From Purpureocillium takamizusanense (Eukaryota > Ascomycota > Sordariomycetes > Hypocreales > Ophiocordycipitaceae): DNA of 64,000 nucleotides. This document shows, piece after piece, positions 21,518 through 31,808 of this stretch. Position 1 is the first letter of the stretch; every line of letters starts with the position of its first letter. The notes under the pieces were generated by a model. It saw only the letters and a program-made list of their open reading frames with translations. It made no database searches and was not told the DNA's origin. The DNA lies in contig NC_063072.1 in NCBI RefSeq assembly GCF_022605165.1, positions 248,001-312,000 of the forward strand, read 5' to 3'. A program made the position numbers and the translations under genes.

Positions 21518-23853
21518 ATGCATCAAGACAGCGTGCAGCAGGACCGGGTTCTCGAACAGGCCCCAGAGCCTGAGAAACTAGTCGTGGCAGACGACCTGAA
21601 GGAGAAGCACCTCCACAACCAACAACATGACGATTCGGCAGAACTCTTCGCGGGGGACTCCTTCGCGTTCGAGTACACTGAAGAAGAAGCCACCAAAGTC
21701 CGGTGGAAGCTGGACCTGACTATGCTCGCCATGGTACGTTGGCCCAACAATCGTTCGGTCTTCATACATGTATAATTGGGATCGAAGCTGAATGCGGCGC
21801 ACCTTTATTAGATGACCATGTCGTACTTTTTGTGCTTCATTGACAAGGTTGCGCTGTCTAATGCATCAATACTGGGCCTACGAACCGACAACGTAAGTTC
21901 ATCTCAGTCCCATCTGGCTGTCGCAAGCGAGTTCAGTTTGTTCTGTGCCCCTGACGATTTCCATACATAGCATCTGCATGGCCAGCAGTACAGCTGGGTG
22001 TCTGGGATATTTTACTTTGGCTACCTCATCGCCCAGTATCCGAGCTCGATCCTGATGCAGAAGTTGCCAATCGGTCGGTATTTTGGCGGCATGGTTGCGC
22101 TCTGGGTGCGCAGGCCCCCCTTTCGAACCTCACTCCATGTCTACATCATAGGCGACGCGGAGATGCTAACAGCAGTAGGGTGTCACGACCACTTGCATGT
22201 CGGCGACGAACAGCTTTGCATCTCTCGCTACGGCTAGGTTCTTCCTCGGCGTATTCGAGAGCTGTCTGCACCCCGTCCTCACCATGCTGGTCGGCCAGTA
22301 CTGGACCCGGAGGGAGCAGCCGCTACGAGCGTGTATCTGGTGGGCTGGTGGGCCGCTGGGCGGCTTCACTCTGGACGGCATTGCGTATGCTGTCTCCGGC
22401 TCGAGCTCTCTGGGATCCAAATACGCGGAGTGGCAGGTACGAGCGCTGCAAGGAATCAGTGTGTCTGATGAATGCAGTGCTGATGATGTCGCGACAGGTC
22501 TTGTTCCTTATCTTTGGGCCCATTAGTATCGCCTGGGGCGTGCTGCTATTCTTCATCCTCCCAGCGTCGCCCATGACGGCTTGGTTTCTCACAGAACGGG
22601 AGAGGAAAGTCGCCGTCATGAGAGTAAGCCTCCCGGCAAAACGATCCTTGTCGTTACCCATGAGACCGTTTGAGCTCACGCACACGCAGGTCATCAAGAA
22701 CCACACCGGTATCGAAAATCGCAACTATCGGCTTTATCAGGTGAAAGAGTGCCTGACGGATATCCAGCCCTGGATTTTCTGGTCTCTGGCATTGCTTCAG
22801 TGTGTGGTGGGGAGTGGGTTGACCAACGTGTGTGAAACCCGCAGCACGGCTTGACCGCGCAGCAGCAGCTGACATTTAGCCAGTTCGACAAAATTGTACT
22901 CACAGGCCTGGGCTACGATGAGCACGAAGCTTCAAAAATGGGCTTTGGAGGCGATGGAGTGCAGCTCTTCTCCATTATAGCTACGTGAGCCTCCCGCATA
23001 GGAGACGATGGCCCCTGTCTGACATCGCCCTGTAAACAGTGGCGTGATAACACTGCGCATACCGAACACGAGAATCATCACAAGCATCGTTTCCAACATT
23101 ATCGTCATAATTGGGGCTTGTCTTGTCAGCAGTAGGAATATCCCGACATGACTTTCGTCTTCGAGTTACGACCGCTAACACGACGCGCACAGCCCAGACA
23201 AACAACCACACTCGCCTGGCCGGCCTGTATAGTGAGTTCCGATACTACGTTCTTTATGAGCTTTACTAACGAAACTAAGTCATGTACGTCAATACTGTGA
23301 CGTATGGGATGGTGATGAGCCTTGTTGCGTCCAATGTGAGTCCTAAATGGTCGGTGAGCCCTCACGGCGGAGGGCGAGCGCTAACAGATAACTGTAGATC
23401 GGAGGCTTCACGAAAAAGGCAACATGCAGCGTAAGATCATTCCTCATTCCATTCCGCACTTTGCGTACTAACACATGGACAGGTCATGGTGTTTGTCGGC
23501 TACGCCGTAGGGCAGATCATCGCGCCGCAATTCTTCCGCGACAGCGAGAAGCCGTCGTATCCGACAGGGTTCCGAGCCTTTTACGTGTCCACGGCTCTCA
23601 TGGTCGTGATACTCGTTGGCTTATAGTAAGTCAATCCAATCCAGGCGCAGGTGTTGCGTTCATTTTCACGGGGCAAAAATGCAAAAGTATATAATGTCTG
23701 ACGACTGCTGGTGCTTGAAGTGTACACCTCTGGCGGGAGAATGCGCGACGTGACAAGATCAGTACTGCATTTAATCCTGATGATGAAGCCGACATGGGCG
23801 CCTTTTTGGATAAGACGGATAAGGAGCAGACTTCTTTCCGCTATGTTTTGTAA
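21518..23853 (+). CDS. MFS transporter, allantoate permease-like (ACS family)
   Basis: Plasma-membrane proton-coupled uptake carrier for organic anions in the Dal5/Tna1-like anion:cation symporter family. Thirteen short exons join in frame through twelve introns of roughly 40-80 bp, from an N-terminal acidic cytosolic region (first exon 21518..21733) to the final exon 23721..23853 ending FRYVL. Family features include DKVALSNA near TM1, GYLIAQYPSS, the ARFFLGVFES block of TM4/5, and VGQIIAPQFF in TM10/11. The number of hydrophobic segments is consistent with twelve. The unusually fragmented gene structure explains why no long open frame exists here. It is divergent from the acyltransferase-like enzyme, so import of an amide, lactam or ureide-type substrate for that enzyme is a reasonable but unproven idea. 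Confidence 0.82.
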
Positions 23854-24233
23854 AGGCGTGGCGGCGCAGGAGGCGGTCGTCGAGAAGTCGCAACGATATG
23901 GGATCTTAAGTACAACCATGGCTGGACGTCCATTGGCATTTGACACAACATGTTGGCAGAGTTTGACGACTAGGTGGATTAGAGAGTCTATTGATACCAA
24001 AACTGCATCCTCATGACTTTGGTGTCATCTCACCCATCCATCTTTAATTACCTCCAGCAGTGCATGTAGCAGAAAGTGTCGAGGTTCTCGCCTCTTTGAT
24101 CCCTCCTCAGCTAGTAAACCACCAACTCCCACCATTAACTTCGGTGTTGTCATTATGCTATCGTTACCTTTGGCCTTCATGTTGTCGCGTGGCGGCATCC
24201 GCAGCGTGCCTGTCTATGCCATTCACTCGCCCT
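23854..24233. other. Short convergent intergenic region
   Basis: 380 bp between the 3' ends of the MFS gene and the secreted-protein gene. Presumably both 3' UTRs; no other feature seen. Confidence 0.5.
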
Positions 24234-24680
24234 TCACTGCCGTGCGAACATCTTGACAAAAGGGCAAGTCCGCTCTCCAGCCTTCCAGGACGAAGCCAAC
24301 TTCCCCCAGACACACTCGAGGCCCTCACAGCCGGCGCCCTTGGCAGTCTCACCAACCGGCTCCGCAGTCGCAGACGCACCCTCCGCCGTCGCAGTCGGTT
24401 CAGGCGCCGCGGCGGTACGGTAGGGCCAGCGGAAGCCGGGGCCCTTGAACATGTATGGGTACTCGTGCAAGTCGGAGGATGGCAGCACCGCGGGCTCCAC
24501 GGGCCGCTCGGTCGTCGCGGTAGGGCCGGTGGTGGAGGGGGTAGCCGCGATGACGGTGTAGCAGCCGTCGCAGGTGGGACGGGGAGGGATGGGCGTGGGG
24601 CCGCCGAGGGGGGCGGGCGCGCCGACGGCGACGGAGGCGAGTGCCGCGGCGGCGACGGTGATGACGGTGGTGTTGCGCAT
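24234..24680 (-). CDS. Small secreted protein, Pro/Thr/Ala-rich with five cysteines
   Basis: A 148-residue precursor without introns. Start chosen at 24680, where the ATG begins a typical signal peptide (MRNTTVITVAAAALASVAVG) followed by APAP; the longer upstream frame is 5' UTR. The mature protein begins with a proline-rich stretch, then CDGC, a Thr/Pro-rich linker, an aromatic patch (YPYMFKGPGFRWPY), an Ala/Thr/Glu-rich segment and a C-terminal part with GCEGLEC and RTC. No known domain is recognised. A TATA-like ATATAAAT lies about 255 bp upstream on the same strand. Secretion is well supported; a cell-wall or effector role is only a guess. Confidence 0.7.
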   Translation of the reverse strand: MRNTTVITVAAAALASVAVGAPAPLGGPTPIPPRPTCDGCYTVIAATPSTTGPTATTERPVEPAVLPSSDLHEYPYMFKGPGFRWPYRTAAAPEPTATAEGASATAEPVGETAKGAGCEGLECVWGKLASSWKAGERTCPFVKMFARQ

Positions 24681-25345
24681 CGCGACGATGTTGAGGGTGA
24701 GAGACTGTGAGTGTTGGTTAGTCTGTAGGTCTTGGCGATGCCGGGATGTTGGGAAGATGTCGCTGACTTTGAGAGAGCGAAGAGGCCTGCAGGTGCAGAG
24801 GGATAGCAGAGACGGCGATTCGATGGTGAGAGCGTGAAAAGTGTGTCTCCGAGTGTCCAGCGACAACAGAGGAGTTGATGTGATGATGAGAGAGTGAAGA
24901 TGAAGATCGGACAAGCACAGTCAAGCATGTCGAATTTATATCTCAAGGGAACCCGCAGCGCCATGGATCTAAGTTTGCCTCTTCGCAAAGGCACTTACAC
25001 GGGCTTGCCTCCCGGACCGGACCGTCGAAACCCTCGCTGGGGCGCGTCACCACGTGGGAGCGAAGCCAGGCACAGTCAAAGTTTGGGCGGAGCGAAGCCA
25101 CTTATATGTCAAGGTAGGAATTAGCGATTTAAACTACACCCTAAACTGTAGTCCGCCGGGCGCCAAATGTTAAAGGGTCCCCTGCCAAGCGCCAGAAAAT
25201 AAAAAACACCAGAGCAACATGAGTCTGGAGGTGTCATCCATTCATTGCGAAGGTATGTATGTGTGTTTGTGTGTGTGTTGTCGTGTGGTGCGTGTAAAGT
25301 AGTCAAATGCTTTACGGCTCAGACCGTGTAGGCAGGGCCGCCGCC
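24681..25345. other. Intergenic, no gene recognised
   Basis: Promoter and 5' UTR of the secreted-protein gene, then the 3' flank of the PAP2 gene with a GT-rich microsatellite near 25255-25281. No coding region seen. Confidence 0.5.
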
Positions 25346-26791
25346 TCAGACCATGTCGTCGGGGTGGTGCTGTGCGCCTGCCACGGCCCTTCTCGGAATG
25401 GAAGGGGAGGCGTGGTGGTTGTGCCTGTCGTGATGCAGAGGACCGTCCGCGACGGTGCCCCCCACGGCATCACTATGATGTTGATGATGATGCCCACCGA
25501 ATCCCTTCTCGGCGCCCATCGCACCGAAGCCACCACCCCTCGCCCCCCATCCCGCGCGACGCGTAAACACGGCATCCGCAAGATCGTCCATGCCGCCACC
25601 GCCATAGCTGAACCCCGCGCCGCGGTTCAGGGGGATGTGGTTGAAGCGCCAGTCCCACACGGCGGCATACGTCATGCGGTAGGCCGAAAAGGCAAAGACG
25701 GTGCCGATGACGGCGCCGGCCAGGATGTCGTACCAGTTGTGGTACTCGTCGATGGTCAGGGCGCCGCCGATGAGCACCGCGCCCAGGATCGGCGCGTACA
25801 CGGCCACGAGCTTCCACATGGCCGGGTGGTAGTCGGCGAAGACCTTGAGCTTGGCGTTGAGGTACAGGTACAGGAAGACGAAGCCGGCAAACGCGGCCGT
25901 CGTGTGCCCGCTCGGCATCGACTCGAGGCTGTCGTTGATTTCCTTTTCGTCGCCCGTGCACACCTCGCGGTCAAAGTACAGCTGGCGGAAGCCCTTGAAG
26001 CTGAGGGCGTCGTTGCCGTTGCCGTTGGTGCCTCCTCCAGAAGAGTCGTTGAGCACCCTGTTGATGTCGGGCTTGCACACGTCGAGAAAGTGCGGGCGCA
26101 GGCCCCCGATCAGCCACTTGACAAAGACCTGGAAGACGGCGGCGCAGATGAGCCCGTACAGCAGGCCGACGACGCCGTTGTTGACGTCCCAGAAGGAGCG
26201 CACGCGGACCTGCATGAGCAGGATGACGGCGATGGGCACCAGCGCGGCGAGCAGCGCGGCGGCCCAGATGGGCACGATTTCCTTGCGCATCGGGTATGCG
26301 AATTCCGGGTAGACGACCTCGCCGTCGGAGAAGGTGATGGCAAAGGAGCGCGAGGGCGCGGGCTTGGCCATGTAGACCTACGGAGGAAGAATCTGCGTCA
26401 GCTATGTTCTCTTTGTCACAAGCGTTTCCCTCGACGAAGGGAGGGGCGGCGGCGGCATCAACACAACATGAGGCGAAAGGGGGAGGAGAGAGTCCAGGGA
26501 GGAAACACATACGCCCAGGCCTATGGCGCCCATGATGACCATGGTGAGAATGTCCAGCCACGTATGTTTAAGCCACTGCCCAAACGTAGGCCGCCGGGCC
26601 ATGCTGTAGGGCTCGTGTACGCGACGCTCACGACGGTGCCCGCCGCCGCGGTTCCAGCGCCGTCCGCTGCCGCCGGCGACATGGTGGCCGTTTGTGACAC
26701 CGCCGTCTGCGGGGGCGTCGGCGGCATGGTGTTGGTGGTGGTGGTGGTGGTGTCCCGTCGCCGGGGTCGTATTGCGGGAGAAGAAGCCCAT
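25346..26791 (-). CDS. PAP2-superfamily lipid phosphate phosphatase (Dpp1/Lpp-like)
   Basis: A membrane enzyme that removes phosphate from phosphatidate, diacylglycerol pyrophosphate and related lipids. Exon 1 (26791..26513) and exon 2 (26377..25346) join in phase 0 through a 135-bp intron, giving about 436 residues. The three PAP2 motifs are present: KWLIGGLRP, SMPSGHTTAAF with the catalytic His, and EYHNWYD. Six hydrophobic segments fit the family. Unusual are histidine-rich ends: HHHHHHQHH near residue 14, encoded by a CAC/CAT repeat, and a C-terminal tail with GGHHHQHH and further His runs. Both ends are predicted cytosolic, so they could bind metal or simply reflect repeat expansion. Assignment to the superfamily is firm; the exact lipid substrate is not known. 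Confidence 0.88.
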
Positions 26792-27962
26792 GATGGTGTC
26801 GTCGGGGAGGAGGGGGCCGGGCGCCGTGTGTAACCGAACGCGGCTGGGTGTGTCGTGAGACTGACAGTATCGCGACGATGATGGTTTCGCTGACTGACGG
26901 GTTGTCAACAAAGGACGGGGGCCACACACACGCCAGACTAGGCCAGGGGCGCCTTGTTCTATATAAATGCCACGAGCGCGGCGAGTGCCGATGAATTAGT
27001 ACCTATGATGCTGCATCATCGATGTCATCCGCAGCCGTGGTCGCGCGCGCGCGCACATCACCAAGCCAGCGCATCGTGTCCATCCATCCAACCATCTAAC
27101 GTCCATCCATCCGTGCGTTACATGCGTCTGGTGCAGCCTGACGTCACGCAGCCACAGCACAACCCCAACGCAACCACGGAACCCGAAAAAACTGAACTGT
27201 GGGACGAAGGAAAAAGATCGAGAGCCCGGCTCGGCAGTCAAACCAACCGACACCATGTCCATCCATCCGATCGTGAGACCCGCCTGACGTCTATCCGTCC
27301 TCTCTCTCTGTCTCTCTCACTTGTTGTTCTGTCTCCCCTGCCAAATTGGGCACGGTCCGTTCCCCCCTCAAACGTCATGTCTGGTCCTAAATCTTGGCAC
27401 CGACCCCGGCTCGTGTTGCCGAGTTCCGTCGTTGGCGGGGGCTTTGCTCCGCGATCGTGATGGCCACCACCAACCCCTGTTGGTGCGGACGCTGCGTTGT
27501 TGCCCCCCCCCCCCCTCTCAATCACCCAAGGCTCAGGGTGTCAACGCCGCAGCTGCCGGGGAACAAAGAGAATTCAGATCAAGCTTGTTATGCTTGTTCA
27601 ACAAGTCCAAATTGATGTCACACCAAATTGACCCACACGGCTGTCTGTCTGGCTGGGCACCTACTCATTGTGTCCCCATGGCCGCATATCGTCGTCACCA
27701 GCCGTGGCACAATCCTCCGTTTACAGTGCTGACAACGAGGCGGCGAGCCTCTCGTATACAGAGTAGCTGTGCTTGCATGACTTGTTTTGTTCAACCAAGA
27801 GCCGTCGTGGCTCGTTGCGCAGTTCCTCGCCCCAACGCCGGTCCCAATGCTCGTATCAATGACCATCCATCCCCCGTCTACCGTCGTCTCGTCTCGTCAA
27901 ACAATTTCTTCGCACCCACATACCCTCCTCATGCGTATCCGTTCACGTCGGTCGGGCCGCCA
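26792..27962. other. Intergenic, simple-sequence rich
   Basis: 1.2 kb with several low-complexity patches: CGCGCG near 27046, CCATCCAT-type repeats near 27080-27110, a CTCTCT tract near 27300 and a 13-C run at 27503-27515. It holds the PAP2 promoter and the SRP54 3' flank. No gene supported. Confidence 0.5.
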
Positions 27963-29648
27963 TTACCTGCGCCCGCGTCCGCCGCCACCAGCCCCTGGCA
28001 TCCCCGGCATCCCGCCGCCCATGCCCATCTGCTTCATCATGGCCTGTAGGTTGCCCATGTCCGGCATCCCGCCGCCGCCTCCGCCCAGCATCTTCATGAT
28101 GTCGCCCATGCCGCCCATGCCGCCCATGCCCCCGGCGCCGCCCGCGCCGCCCATGCTCTGCAGCCGCTTCTGCATGGCCGCCATCTGCTGCGCCTTGTTG
28201 CCGCCGCCCATGGCCTGCTGCGCCCGCTGCATGTTCTTCATGTTGCCGCCCATCTTCTTGGCCATGCCCGCCATCATCCGCTGCTGCGTCAGCAGGTCCT
28301 CGACCTCGCGCACCGACGTGCCCGACCCCCGCGCTATCCTTGTCATCCGGCTGGGCTGTTCTATGAGGATCTTGCCGTCCGAGTCCAGCTCCTTGTCCGT
28401 CATCGAGTCGCAAATGTAAATCATGCGCTTCAGCTTGGCGCTGCCCTCCTCGTCGTCCATGCCCTGCATCATGCCGCTCATGCCCGGGATCATGCCGGCC
28501 ATCTTGGACAGCGGCCCCATCTTCATGATGTTGGACAGCTGGTCCCGCAGGTCCCGGACCGTGAAGATTCCCTCCTGGATGTGCTTCATCGTGTCTTTTT
28601 GGTTGAGGTTGAGGCTCTGCACGTGCTCCACGAGCCCGGCCATGTCGCCCATGCCCAGGAGCTTCTGCACAAACTGCTGCGGCGCGAACCGCTCCAGATC
28701 CAGCATGTGTTCACCCGTGCCGATGAAGACGATGGGCGTGTGCGTCGCTGCGACCGCCGAGATGGCGCCGCCACCGTGCGCATGGCCGTCCGTCTTGGTG
28801 ATGATGATGGCTCCAAAGTCGGCCGCTTCCTTGAACGCCTTGGCCTGCGACTCGGCCTGCTGGCCAATCGACGCGTCCAGCACCATGATGGTCTCGTCGG
28901 GCCGGATCGCCGTCTGGATATCCACCATTTCCTGGAACAGCGCCGATTCTTGTCGATGGCGACCCGACGTGTCCACGATGATGACGTCGAACTTTTCCTT
29001 TTTGAACTGCTCGACACCGGCGCGGGCGACGACGGCAGGGTCCGTCTCCGTGAGGGAGCCGTAGTATGGGATCTTGGCCTTGGTCGCGTTCTGCTTCAGC
29101 TGATCAAAAGCACCGGCTCGGAACGTGTCGGCGCAGACGAGGCATGAGCGGAAACCGCGGGTCTGGTAGTGGCGGGCGAGCTTGGTGCACGTGGTCGTCT
29201 TGCCGGCGCCCTGCAGACCGACGAACATGATGACGTTGGGCTTGCCCTTTTTCGGCTTGAACGGCTCCGCGTGCGGGTCGACAAGCTTGACGAGTTCGTC
29301 AAAGACGGCTTTTTGGATGAGGCGCTTCTTGTTGACGGCGGGGGGGAGGTCTTTGAAGTTGACGGTGCTCTTGATGGATTTGCGCAGCTGGCCGACAAGG
29401 CGCACGTTGACGTCGGCTTCGAGGAGGGCCGAGCAAATCTCCTTGATCATCGAGTCAAAGGCCTGCGACAGTTCAATCAGTCAGTCAGTCAGCGTCACAA
29501 CGCACACGGACGGACCAGGCTCGGCAGGAGAGGGGGGGACGGGAGGGGAGGGGCGCAAGGAAGACGGCACCTTTTCGTCGAGGTTCTGCTCGCGCGTGAG
29601 ATTGGTGACCGCCGCATTGATGCGACGGCCGAGGTCTTGGAGAACCAT
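27963..29648 (-). CDS. SRP54: Signal recognition particle subunit SRP54
   Basis: The GTPase subunit of SRP, which binds signal sequences emerging from the ribosome and docks with the SRP receptor at the ER. Exon 1 (29648..29571) encodes the first 26 residues of the N domain ([14 protein letters not shown]); exon 2 (29462..27963) the rest, 525 residues in all. The G domain shows [10 protein letters not shown] (about 108-117), DTSGRHRQE and [11 protein letters not shown]. The methionine-rich M domain follows from about residue 325, ending in a long Gly/Met-rich tail and GRGRR. Length and domain order match fungal SRP54. In the G4/closing-loop motif the usual TKLDGHAKGGG reads [11 protein letters not shown], a mild variant. 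Confidence 0.95.
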
Positions 29649-31808
29649 CGCGGAGGATCAGGCGCCTCCGGGCGTGTTCGGCGATGGTTCGGGAGGAGCT
29701 GGTGACAAGGCGTGTTGCAGTCGGTCGCTGTTTCAGTGCCTATCTTGACTCCAGTCCAGAATGTAGGTCTGGAGGCCGCATCGTTGTGTGGAGGTGGGGC
29801 AGCGGGAGGCAATTCGGGCGTGGGAGGGAAGGGCATCAACCTTTTTCCGGCCAGCGCACGCGAGGCGAGGTTGCGCGTGTCATTTTGCGGCAGCCTACCC
29901 TGTACCTCTCATATATCGTAGCATTCGGCGGCAATGACGTCGTCGCTACGAAGCCATGGGCACTATTACGGCCGCGCATACGAATTGACAAGTAAGTCGT
30001 GAGCATTGAAATTACACAGATGTCGGCTCGTAGATTCGAGGGTCGTCCGCGCGCTAACGTGATTTTGTGCGATTCGCCATTCGCATCACAGCTCCGAATC
30101 GAGTCCGCTGTCCTGATCCTCTATACAGCATCTTAATTGTTTTCTCAAATAACAGCCTGCACATTTCATGCTCAATAGTCAATCATTCATACGCTAATAG
30201 ACAAGGTTTGGTGCTGCAGGAACGTGCCGTTCATTGTGTGATTGAAGAGATGGGGGTTCCCTGGCGTCAAGCACGTTGGCGCCTACCACCCCCCCCCCCC
30301 CGGCACGATGTTGAGGCCCGGTGTAAGTCCAGCATCATCATCATCACGACTCAAGCACCCCGCCTGGGGCCCCCCCCCCCCCGTCCCCAGTATTGAACGG
30401 GCCGACCGTGTGGATAATAAGCGAGGGGCGCGCAACCCTGGCATCCCTGACCCTCGCCTCGCTGTCCAGCTGCAGCCCTCGTTCACCCAGAATTCGCTCC
30501 AAGCAGGAGCACATTGAATGATGACCGACATGGGGAAGCTCGACTGAACGGGCAAGTTTGTCTGCACGTCACTGGAGTTCCTGCATCTACGGCGGGTTGG
30601 CGCGCCCTCTGGTGTGTAAGAGCGGTCCACCATTTCACCGAGACGCACGACTCGTTGGGGGGCATCGCATCGCACCCGCAGGCTCGCCGCCCCTCCCGGC
30701 AGACCAGACGGTACAGGGTTAAGAGTTAGGACGCAAGAAAATGGTTGTAGTGTTTATGAGCAGTTCATACGTACGAGGTACACACGTACGAAGTACGTGG
30801 GAGTTCGTCCAGGGCGCAGCTCCCCCGTCCCACCCACGCAGAGTCCCGCCGGCAACCCCGCGGTCAAGTAATTATTAAAGTGGTGTGTGGCTCAACGCTT
30901 TGCGCCCCAGATCAAGCTTAACCCGCATCTGTCGACGCCCTCGGCCGTTTGTCGGGACAGCGTCGTCTGCATCCCTGGCGGCGCGGCAGCCACTGTCGTA
31001 ATATACATGAGCACGCGTCGGGCAGACACTCTGGGACCTGGGAGGCACGAGAAACTCAGCATGGATGTTCTCTTGTGGTCCATGGTGAGTGACGATGACC
31101 CGGGCCGGTTTGTTGGGAGCCGTACTGCTGTGTTGTAGAGCCTCTAAGAGTCTAAACGTGAAAAGCTTCTGTGGGCATTCGATGGGCGGCCATGACGCCG
31201 CCCTGATGACGATGACCCAGACTGTCCATGATTCAAAATGGGGCGCCGTCAGCGGCAACGGGCGCCCGGCAGGCTGGCCGTGGCTTCCAAGCCACCCACC
31301 CTCCGCACCTCTCGCCGCGCGGGGGGAGGGGGGATGCAAGCTTGTTCGTTATGTATGCATCATGCCATGCACTCCGCTTTACCCGGCGGGACGGCAGTGC
31401 CGATCGCAGCCATCGGGTCTTGGACAAGTACGTACGTTGTTAGGATTGACTAACAGGAAGCGAATTGCTCGGTAGCGTGCCGTGCCATGAATGCCTGCCC
31501 GTCCTTTGGTCGGTGCTGCTGCTGCTGCTGCTGCAACAGCTTGCTACATAACTCGATCCATCTTCCGTCTGTGCTTGTGCCGTGTCTTGGCTGCTGTCGT
31601 CGCCCCCAACGCAAGCACAGTCTCTCGCGAGGAGAAGACGGACTGCACGCCGCATTCTACGCGCGGCTGCCACTTACACGGACTACTGCAGGCGTCAGTA
31701 TTGACCCTCGATCGGGTCGTACAGCACCACCACCCTCAAACAAACAGGCACCCCTTCCACGAAGTAGAGGGGAACACACACCCGCACTCACACTCTCACT
31801 CTCTCACA
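29649..31808. other. Intergenic, no gene recognised
   Basis: About 2.2 kb between divergent SRP54 and acid trehalase genes, including both promoters. Notable are two 13-C runs (30289-30301 and 30370-30382), a CGTACG-rich patch around 30770-30800 and a GCT repeat at 31517-31541. Open frames here are short or composed of simple sequence. Confidence 0.5.
30783..30799. repeat. 17-bp inverted repeat CACGTAC-GAA-GTACGTG
   Basis: A perfect inverted repeat with 7-base arms and a 3-base centre, in a patch with several further CGTACG/GTAC motifs. The same 17 bases occur in reverse orientation at 43264..43280. Could be a transcription-factor site; no function is known to me. Confidence 0.9.

Noticed and set aside
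25307..26833. 508-codon plus-strand frame
   Set aside because: Antisense shadow of the PAP2 gene, whose minus-strand exons carry all three catalytic motifs.
30289..30382. Two 13-C runs, and the similar 17-G run at 42884-42900 and 13-C run at 27503-27515
   Set aside because: Simple homopolymers, possibly with assembly length errors; no function inferred.
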